Shown piece by piece: positions 7,003 to 11,588 of a stretch of DNA of 11,588 nt (the stretch's first letter is position 1; the number at the start of each line of letters is the position of its first letter). This stretch comes from Candidatus Hodarchaeota archaeon. GTDB lineage: Archaea; Asgardarchaeota; Heimdallarchaeia; Hodarchaeales; YT1-039. The notes beneath the pieces were generated by a model. It saw nothing but the letters and a program-made list of their open reading frames with translations, did no database searches and was not told where the DNA came from. The stretch spans positions 1 through 11,588 of the forward strand of contig JAEOTF010000014.1 in NCBI GenBank assembly GCA_016840025.1, given 5' to 3'. Both the position numbers and the translations under genes were made by a program.

Positions 7003-7836
7003 ATGAAAAATATTGGTTTTGTCATTTTCATGGTTGTCATCTTATTTACCTCTGCAAGTAGTATCGCCGAAGATGTAGCTATCGGATATCTTGCAGTACC
7101 CCTTGAGGGAAACATCCTATTGTTTTCTCCTCGCATAAATACGCAGCTCTTTATGTTTTATTCTTACATTCTCGATGAGGGTGTATCAGAACAGATTCGT
7201 AAGATTGCATCAGGACTTAGGATTTATAGCCCTTCTGTTGATCCAGCAGGATTTGCTCTTTCAGAAAAGCTTGAATCCATTAAGAGAGAAGCAAAAAGAT
7301 TGAGTATCAATGAGGAGGACTGGATGAGCTTTTTACAGGTCGCTGATGGCGCCCTGGGATCAATTCACTCCCTGATCCAAAGAACAAGAGAGCTTTGCAT
7401 TCAGGCCACAGGCATCATCTATACAGAAGAAACGAGAACCATAATTCAGGATGAAATCCATGGACTTATTCAAGAAATCGATAGAGTTTCAAGGCATGCT
7501 GAATTCAATAGAAGACCGGTTATTCCAGACATGGGTACCCGTGCCCTCGGGATCGATCGTGTAAACGTGGTAGATGATCTGTGGAATAGTGTGGCCTATG
7601 TGGATGAAGCAATCATCCGCATTACCAGGAAACGGGCTCTTATAGGCGCAGAGCAAAGCCGAGCATATATGAAGATCGATGGATTGCATCACTACTTCTT
7701 CAATATATTGAGTAGCCAGAGTAAAATACGCGATGCAGACATATTCTGGGAAACAGCGGTGCTGGATAGAAACTTTATCATTTTTCAGGTAAACCTTCAT
7801 ATAATGGATGGACTCCTGGAGCCCTATTCTCATTGA
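7003..7836 (+). CDS. Flagellin-like protein with Sec signal peptide and no variable domain
   Basis: The product has 277 residues. Residues 1-22 (MKNIGFVIFMVVILFTSASSIA) look like a cleavable Sec signal peptide. Residues 43-170 align by eye to the flagellin N-terminal D0/D1 domain: SGLRIYSPSVDPAGFALSEKL matches the SGLRIN..DDAAGLAISEKM motif, and later come GALGSIHSLIQRTRELCIQA and IQDEIHGLIQEIDRVS..EFN. Residues 191-247 match the flagellin C-terminal helices, including VAYVDEAIIRITRKRALIGA and the signature SKIRDAD. The variable D2/D3 region is reduced to about 20 residues. Normal flagellins leave through the flagellar type III apparatus without a cleaved signal, and spirochaete FlaB is no exception in established knowledge, so Sec export to the periplasm would be unusual. 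Two motif positions are degenerate and a Cys (C132) is present. No Shine-Dalgarno precedes the ATG. No other flagellar gene lies in the window, so the function is open. Confidence 0.75.
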   Translation: MKNIGFVIFMVVILFTSASSIAEDVAIGYLAVPLEGNILLFSPRINTQLFMFYSYILDEGVSEQIRKIASGLRIYSPSVDPAGFALSEKLESIKREAKRLSINEEDWMSFLQVADGALGSIHSLIQRTRELCIQATGIIYTEETRTIIQDEIHGLIQEIDRVSRHAEFNRRPVIPDMGTRALGIDRVNVVDDLWNSVAYVDEAIIRITRKRALIGAEQSRAYMKIDGLHHYFFNILSSQSKIRDADIFWETAVLDRNFIIFQVNLHIMDGLLEPYSH

Positions 7837-7946
7837 ACACCCTCTTCCCCTATCAATATAAGTGAATATGATGAAAAATAATGTTAAATATTTATCATTG
7901 ATCATTCGTTTCAATCAATGTACACTTATACAGGAATCTCTTTCAA

Positions 7947-8384
7947 TTAGTGTTGCTTGTAAAATAATTTGTTATTAGAAAATTCATTTAATCTGAGCCC
8001 GGTGGGTTCCCTTGGTTGAACAGGCATTATTATTTGACGTGGGTCATTAAATAGTCTACTAAGAAGTTCATTTTTATATAGCTCTGGATTTTTTAAATAC
8101 TTGCTCAGCATACTTATTGAAACAATCTTACCATGCATAGGATTTCCTAACTGTTCAATAGTCGACATTAATTCCTTATCCAGTTTTAATATTGCAAGTA
8201 CTTGGCAAACACGTGAACGAGAAATACTAAGTTTTTTTGCAAGATCGGATTGGTTCTTCACTTCCCCTATTTCAATTATTCTTTTATACTCTTTTGCTAA
8301 ATAGATAGGATTTTGATAGTAATGGGGAGATTTTTCTTTTTTTGGTGGTTTTGGTTCAAAGAAGAATATATATGTAAAAGTTCA
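7947..8384 (-). pseudogene. Recombinase-associated HTH (ParB/Spo0J-like) protein, second copy, damaged 5' end
   Basis: An open frame of 145 codons ends in TAA (7947-7949). It carries FFFEPKPPKKEK, YYQNPIYLAKEYKRI and then a ParB-like helix-turn-helix (NQSDLAKKLSISRSRVCQVL followed by AILKLD), then a helical tail and a basic, proline-containing C-terminus. Its first part matches the gene at the left edge (1-147), including a 24-base identical stretch. Compared with that copy, the codon for the Arg just before TFT is TGA (8382-8384), and the position of the initiator ATG is TGC, so the normal start is lost. A GTG at 8259-8261, just before the HTH, could restart translation and give a 104-residue HTH protein. 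No recombinase is left upstream of it. Sequence-specific DNA binding is likely from the HTH; the target is unknown. Confidence 0.6.
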
Positions 8385-8517
8385 ACACTCCAGCCAGTTT
8401 GGGGAGATGAAGCAAACACTACACGAACTAAACATTTTATGATTAATGTCAGTCTAACATTTTTATTAGGTTATTTTCCTTAAGAGGTCTAACATTACTA
8501 AAAATACTGGAAAAGTA

Positions 8518-8811
8518 TTAACTGGTTCTGACTATTGGTTCAGGTACTGTTCTAATATGTTTATAGGCTTTATAAATATCTAAGGCCTGTTGTGCATTTA
8601 ACCAGAATTGGGGTGACGTATTTAAAGAAGAAGCTAGCTTTACCGCCATCTCTGCAGTAACTGAAGTTTTATTATTGACAATGCGATTGATTACTTTCAC
8701 ATCACAACCAATATGATCTGCTAGTTGTTTTTGCGTTAAACCAAGAGGCTTTAAGAACTCTTCCTCAAGTATTTCACCGGGTGTTGTTGGAGGTCTCTTT
8801 ATTATAAACAT
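8518..8811 (-). CDS. higA: Antitoxin HigA, XRE-family HTH
   Basis: This antitoxin of 97 residues neutralises HigB and represses the operon. It has the family opening RPPTTPGEILEEEFLKPLGL (6-25), then the XRE helix-turn-helix at about 24-50 (LTQKQLADHIGCDVKVINRI), and the tail AEMAVKLASSLNTSPQFWLN (53-72) with the FWLN motif typical of the HigA/VapI group. The start ATG (8809-8811) lies 17 bases after the toxin stop and is preceded by GGAGAAAGG, a reasonable Shine-Dalgarno. The toxin gene comes first in the operon, the characteristic HigBA order. The length is normal and no damage is visible, so it is likely functional. The palindrome upstream of higB is its probable binding site. Confidence 0.9.
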   Translation of the reverse strand: MFIIKRPPTTPGEILEEEFLKPLGLTQKQLADHIGCDVKVINRIVNNKTSVTAEMAVKLASSLNTSPQFWLNAQQALDIYKAYKHIRTVPEPIVRTS

Positions 8812-8828
8812 ACCCTTTCTCCATAATT

Positions 8829-9119
8829 TTAATGATAATCAGTGATCATCACATTAGATGGTCCTACTTCTGACCATTTAAAAGCAACTCGCCATTGCTC
8901 ATTAATTCTAATGCTATAAAAGCCTTTCAAATCCCCTTTTAATGCTTCCAGTTTGTTTCCAGGAGGTGCTCTTAAGTCATCTATTTGAGCAGCGTAGTGT
9001 ACCATATCAAGCTTTCTCTTTGCTATTTGAATAACATTTGCCCACCCGATTCCTTTTTTAATATGGCCTGTAGTGAAAAACTCTTCGGTGTTTTTATCAG
9101 AAAATGACTGTATTGCCAT
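8829..9119 (-). CDS. higB: Toxin HigB, RelE/ParE-superfamily mRNA interferase
   Basis: This toxin of 96 residues is expected to cleave mRNA on the ribosome. It has the whole HigB pattern: SFSDKNTEEFF (5-15), AKRKLDMVHYAAQIDDLRAP (33-52), PPGNKLEALKGDLKGFYSIR (52-71), then INEQWRVAFKW (72-82) and the terminal DYH (94-96). Basic and aromatic residues used by the family for RNA binding and cleavage (R71, W76, R77, the C-terminal H96) are present. It starts at ATG 9117-9119. The predicted promoter ends at 9128, so the transcript would begin within a few bases of the start codon, nearly leaderless and without a Shine-Dalgarno. That would keep toxin synthesis low relative to the antitoxin. The operon sits within mobile-element debris, as is common for such modules. 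Confidence 0.9.
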   Translation of the reverse strand: MAIQSFSDKNTEEFFTTGHIKKGIGWANVIQIAKRKLDMVHYAAQIDDLRAPPGNKLEALKGDLKGFYSIRINEQWRVAFKWSEVGPSNVMITDYH

Positions 9120-9127
9120 CTTACATT

Positions 9128-9157
9128 AGTATACCTGTTTTAGGTATACCTTGTCAA
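9128..9157 (-). promoter_or_regulatory. higBA promoter
   Basis: On the minus strand TTGACA (complement of 9152-9157) and TATACT (complement of 9128-9133) are 18 bases apart. Both hexamers are at or near consensus. Transcription is expected to start around 9120-9122, which leaves almost no leader before the higB ATG at 9119. Confidence 0.7.
9129..9149. promoter_or_regulatory. Palindromic operator over the higBA promoter
   Basis: GTATACCT (9129-9136) and AGGTATAC (9142-9149) are exact inverted repeats 5 bases apart, covering the -10 hexamer and spacer of the higBA promoter. HigA or the HigBA complex normally binds such palindromes to repress the operon, so this is the likely autoregulation site. 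Confidence 0.65.
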
Positions 9158-9207
9158 GGTAAATATTGTTAAATAGAGTAGAAGGGTACAGACATAGTTA
9201 CCACCCC

Positions 9208-9235
9208 AGGTATCACCCTGTACAAGGTGATACCT
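9208..9235. repeat. Perfect 10-bp inverted repeat in the leader of the transposase remnant
   Basis: AGGTATCACC (9208-9217) and AGGTGATACCT's complement arm GGTGATACCT (9226-9235) pair perfectly around an 8-base loop CTGTACAA that itself contains the palindrome TGTACA. It lies just inside what may be the left end of an IS481-like element (GGGTACAGACATAGTTACC from about 9184). It may be a protein-binding site or an IS-end structure. No U-run follows. Confidence 0.5.
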
Positions 9236-9414
9236 CCGAAAAAAATAATCCTGCCCTCTCCAGTTCTCCCCTTATAAATAAAAAAATATATCTCCCACGA
9301 ATAAAAATGCTCCTCCCTATACCCTCAGATTTTCCACTGTTCGATATACAATGGAACAGGCCCCTGAAGCCATTCCCAATATGGAAAAGGAGCAGATTAT
9401 GGATATAGGGTATC

Positions 9415-9735
9415 ATGAACTAAAGAGAGATTTCAAAGGAAAAAGCACGGGAATTAGTGAGAAAAGTATTGGAAAAGAATAAAGGCAATGTGAGCAGGAC
9501 AGCGCAGATTTTTAGAATCTGTCGAAAGACGGTGAGGAGGGCACGGGATGGGACCTTGTATGATTATTCAATGAGATCGAAGAGGAGTTCCAGGATGATT
9601 GATACCCTTTTTGAGGATCTCATTGTTACTGAAGGGAAGCACACAAGCTATAGAGCTGGGCGGCTTTCCTCGTTTCTGTTCCAGAAGTATGGGCATGAGT
9701 TTTCCATGTATACGCTGAAGAAGGTGTTAAATTAG
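9415..9735 (+). pseudogene. IS481-like transposase, N-terminal HTH fragment
   Basis: The frame begins ATG AAC TAA, so codon 3 is a stop, and continues in frame with REISKEKARELVRKVLEKNKG then NVSRTAQIFRICRKTVRRAR, a helix-turn-helix of the IS481/IS3-type transposases. The peptide TSYRAGRLSSFLFQKYGHEF, SMYTLKKVLN ends at 9735. The DDE integrase core that should follow is missing: at 9726-9735 the sequence switches to a serine recombinase in another frame. A GTG at 9457 could start a 92-residue HTH peptide, but it cannot transpose. The combination of premature stop and missing catalytic core makes this a dead IS remnant. Confidence 0.6.
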
Positions 9736-10615
9736 TATATGGTCGGCGTAGCAAGTATAGACACCGTCTACATAATCCAGCTGAGGTTATCCGTATTGAA
9801 AAAAATCACCCACCCATTATTGATAAAGACACATTCTTCGCTGTTCAGAAACAAATGCAAATGAGAAGCTTCAATTCAACTCATCCAAGAGAATTAGATA
9901 GTAGCTATCTTTTAAGCGGCCTTCTCTTCTGCGGGAACTGTAATGCAAAAATGATTGGTAGTTCAGCAAAGTCAGGAAAGTATCTCTATTATATATTATA
10001 TATGAAATGGTTATATCAAAAGGGGAAAAAACTATTGTAATTCAAAACTTATTAACAAAGAGGAAATCGAACTTCTTGTGATCGAGCAAATTAAAAAAAC
10101 GTATATTAACTAAAAATAATATTGAGAAACTTTACAATACTGTCTTAGAAGAAATGAATCTTAACAATACAGATTTGAAAGACCAACTCAAAATTATTAA
10201 CAAACATTTAGATTCATTGAAGAATAAGTTCGATAATCTCTATCATCATCTTGAGATGGGTCAATTTGCTGGTGATGATCTTGCTCCAAGGTTTAAAGAG
10301 CTTTGCTTGCAAATAAACGATCTCGAAACAAGGCGAAACGTTATCTCTGAAGAAATCAGGAGCCCAAAGACACTCCCCTTTTATTTAAAATAGCTTCTTG
10401 ACTACGTTCAGGACCTTGCAACCCTCTTGAACAAAGGATCCATGCCAGAAAGGAAGGCTTTTCTCCGCTCTTTCATTAAGCGAATTATTGTTAACCACCC
10501 AGAAATCAGACTTGACTATAACTTCTTTATTATCAATGAAAAAGGCAGAACCTCCGACACTGAAGTTCTGCCTATGTGTAAAACTGGCTCGATGCGACCA
10601 ACACAAAGCAAATGA
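9726..10615 (+). pseudogene. Large serine recombinase, C-terminal half, with two frameshifts and an in-frame stop
   Basis: The first segment reads KLVYGRRSKYRHRLHNPAEV then IRIEKNHPPIIDKDTFFAVQ, the end of the recombinase domain, and LLSGLLFCGNCNAKMIGSSA, the zinc ribbon with its CxxC. The frame is lost around 9990-10040. The next piece, CNSKLINKEEIELLVIEQIK, carries a further ribbon cysteine and breaks at a run of seven A (10090-10100). Then RILTKNNIEKLYNTVLEEMN opens a coiled-coil region (about 10100-10390). A TAG at 10391-10393 interrupts the same frame before LLDYVQDLATLLNKGSMPER and KAFLRSFIKRIIVNHPEIRL, the C-terminal tail ending at TGA 10613-10615. The resolvase catalytic domain is absent, replaced by the transposase stub. 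This is a different, less truncated relic than the one at 160-549, and on the opposite strand. Confidence 0.7.
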
Positions 10616-10658
10616 CAACACTGCACTGATCCTTGATACTATCCAATTACCCACAAAG

Positions 10659-11051
10659 ATGCTATTAAGAAGCAGATCCTACGTAACCAACCTGTACATC
10701 AAACGTGATCTCCCAATCAGGGAAATAGCAAGACAAATGAACGTGAGTCATTCTACAGTGATCGAGTGTTTGAGGAGATTAGGAATACATGACAAAGGCT
10801 TAAAAAAAAGAGTCATCACCCAGGGTCAGATTCCTTTTGGCTATGACTATAAAAACGGCAAACTCGAAAAGAATAAGGAGGAGCAGGCGGTTATCAGGCT
10901 CATAAAACAACTGAGATCGAGTGGGCTTTCGTTTAGAGGAATAGCGAGAGAATTGAATAAAAGGCTCGTTCCTACAAAGAAAAACGGGATTTGGCAGGGC
11001 GCCACGGTTAGCACAATATTGTCAAGAGTTGGCAACCAAAAGATGGTATAA
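10659..11051 (+). CDS. Solo recombinase-domain protein with HTH, no resolvase catalytic domain
   Basis: The 130-residue product from ATG 10659 has an N-terminal helix-turn-helix (about 17-41: DLPIREIARQMNVSHSTVIE) and then a Recombinase-type domain (about 58-123): IPFGYDYKNGKLEKNKEEQA, IKQLRSSGLSFRGIARELNK and VPTKKNGIWQGATVSTILSR. This is the pattern that normally lies between the catalytic domain and the zinc ribbon of large serine recombinases. The catalytic serine and the zinc ribbon are absent, so it can bind DNA at most. It directly follows the recombinase pseudogene, as a companion gene would. The start is uncertain: no Shine-Dalgarno is seen, the frame is open back to an ATG at 10488, and similarity seems to begin slightly upstream of 10659. 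A broken fusion to the recombinase is possible. Confidence 0.5.
   Translation: MLLRSRSYVTNLYIKRDLPIREIARQMNVSHSTVIECLRRLGIHDKGLKKRVITQGQIPFGYDYKNGKLEKNKEEQAVIRLIKQLRSSGLSFRGIARELNKRLVPTKKNGIWQGATVSTILSRVGNQKMV
11014..11025 (-). repeat. Third copy of the 12-mer TTGACAATATTG (inverted)
   Basis: The complement of 11014-11025 is TTGACAATATTG, identical to 696-707 and 6080-6091. Each copy holds the palindromic core CAATATTG, extended to 12 bases at 6082-6093. This copy lies inside the coding region of the solo recombinase-domain gene. Function unknown. Confidence 0.4.
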
Positions 11052-11156
11052 TCCGGAAACTTGCTTATCCATTTTTACCAACCCACACTCCTAGTATGTG
11101 ATATATCACTAAACATTTCATATTCTTCCGATCTGATTTCAATATTTTCCTGGAAC

Positions 11157-11185
11157 TTGTATTATTTCTTCTAACAAGATATAAT
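11157..11185 (+). promoter_or_regulatory. Possible promoter for the nuclease gene
   Basis: TTGTAT (11157-11162) and a perfect TATAAT (11180-11185) are 17 bases apart. Transcription from about 11192 would give a leader of some 120 bases before the nuclease ATG. The -35 hexamer matches only its first three bases. Confidence 0.4.
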
Positions 11186-11313
11186 AATCAACAAACAGAT
11201 TCACCACCCTCGGATCCTTAGGGGAAATAGGGATGACAGAACACCTCAAATAGAGTGCTAGTTACGTGGCCATCTGTTATGCGCTGTAGTCATAATTCGG
11301 AAAGGAAAATCTC

Positions 11314-11588
11314 ATGAAATCCTTCGAGTACAGTGCGATCCTAGGTTGGTCGATCTCACGGTATGACACGTTCAGTACGTGCAGGCGCCAGTATTACTAC
11401 CAATACTACTACAAATGGGACACTGAGCACCCACAAGCGCTGATTGCACGGCTTCGATCGATGGTGTCAGTGTCGTTGCAGATCGGCACAGTGGCACACA
11501 CCTGTGTCTCAACGTTGCTCAAGCGCCTGTTGAAGGAGCCTGACCAGCCTGTTGATACTCAACGCCTCGCCGATTATGTCCGAAGAAA
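11314..11588 (+). CDS. PD-(D/E)XK (RecB-like) nuclease family protein, N-terminal part, runs off right edge
   Basis: The 91 visible residues start MKSFEYSAIL, then GWSISRYDTFSTCRRQYYYQ and YYYKWDTEHPQALIARLRSM. The pattern S-x-S-R-x-x-T-F-x-x-C-x-x-x-Y-Y at 13-28 is the opening of PDDEXK_1/RecB-AddB-type nuclease domains, where the cysteine (C23 here) is often one iron-sulfur ligand. GTVAHTCVSTLLKRL (58-72) resembles the G-x-x-x-H motif with H62 as a metal ligand. The core D/E-x-K lies beyond the window. AAAGGA (11301-11305 and adjacent bases) serves as Shine-Dalgarno about 8 bases upstream of the ATG. The gene is noticeably richer in G and C than the preceding 2 kb, so it is likely native chromosome rather than part of the island. 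The role (DNA repair or processing) is inferred from the family only. Confidence 0.7.
   Translation, partial: MKSFEYSAILGWSISRYDTFSTCRRQYYYQYYYKWDTEHPQALIARLRSMVSVSLQIGTVAHTCVSTLLKRLLKEPDQPVDTQRLADYVRR

Noticed and set aside
7489..7914. 141-codon minus-strand frame opposite the flagellin-like gene
   Set aside because: The plus strand carries recognisable flagellin motifs over the same bases, and the antisense peptide is low in coding character.
8452..8496. 10-base direct repeat GTCTAACATT (8452-8461 and 8487-8496) that could be a target-site duplication
   Set aside because: Only 25 bases lie between the copies and no element sits there; AT-rich chance repetition is likely.
10427..10615. A separate small gene starting at ATG 10427
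   Set aside because: It is in the same frame as the preceding recombinase segment and reads as its C-terminal tail after a premature TAG.
1..11588. CRISPR array, tRNA or rRNA genes
   Set aside because: No regularly spaced repeats, no tRNA T-loop/anticodon arrangement and no rRNA sequence were seen on either strand.

Overview
The window reads as accessory DNA from a bacterium, most likely a spirochaete (Spirochaetota, possibly a Sphaerochaeta- or Treponema-like genome). That placement is inferred from a FlaB-like flagellin relative, a RecB-like nuclease N-terminus and the style of the serine recombinase relics. No rRNA or tRNA is present to settle it.

Layout. Positions 1-549 (minus strand) hold a 5'-truncated large serine recombinase followed by the start of its small HTH partner gene, which runs off the left edge. 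After an AT-rich leader, 1109-4745 (plus) encodes a CUT1-type sugar ABC importer: a periplasmic solute-binding protein, a 588-base gap holding a perfect consensus promoter, and two inner-membrane permeases. No ATPase gene is present, so a shared MsmK/UgpC-type ATPase elsewhere is presumed. A zinc-dependent polyol/sorbitol-type dehydrogenase (4995-6050) follows and plausibly oxidises the imported substrate. A 546-base non-coding stretch with two perfect hairpins comes next.

At 6597-7836 lie a frameshifted small secreted protein and a 277-residue flagellin-like protein that carries a Sec signal peptide and lacks the variable central domain. This is the most unusual gene here. 

From 7947 onward the window is mobile-element debris and stability genes: a second, damaged copy of the recombinase-partner HTH gene (minus), a HigBA toxin-antitoxin operon (minus) with a consensus promoter overlapped by a palindromic operator, an IS481-like transposase stub whose 3' part is replaced by a decayed serine recombinase (two frameshifts and an in-frame TAG), and a solo recombinase-domain protein with no catalytic domain. 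The sequence ends in the first 91 codons of a PD-(D/E)XK nuclease, which is visibly more GC-rich than the flanking material and may mark a return to conserved chromosome.

Overall this is a catabolic cargo (importer plus dehydrogenase) and a secreted flagellin-like gene bracketed by relics of the same serine-recombinase element, consistent with a decayed genomic island.
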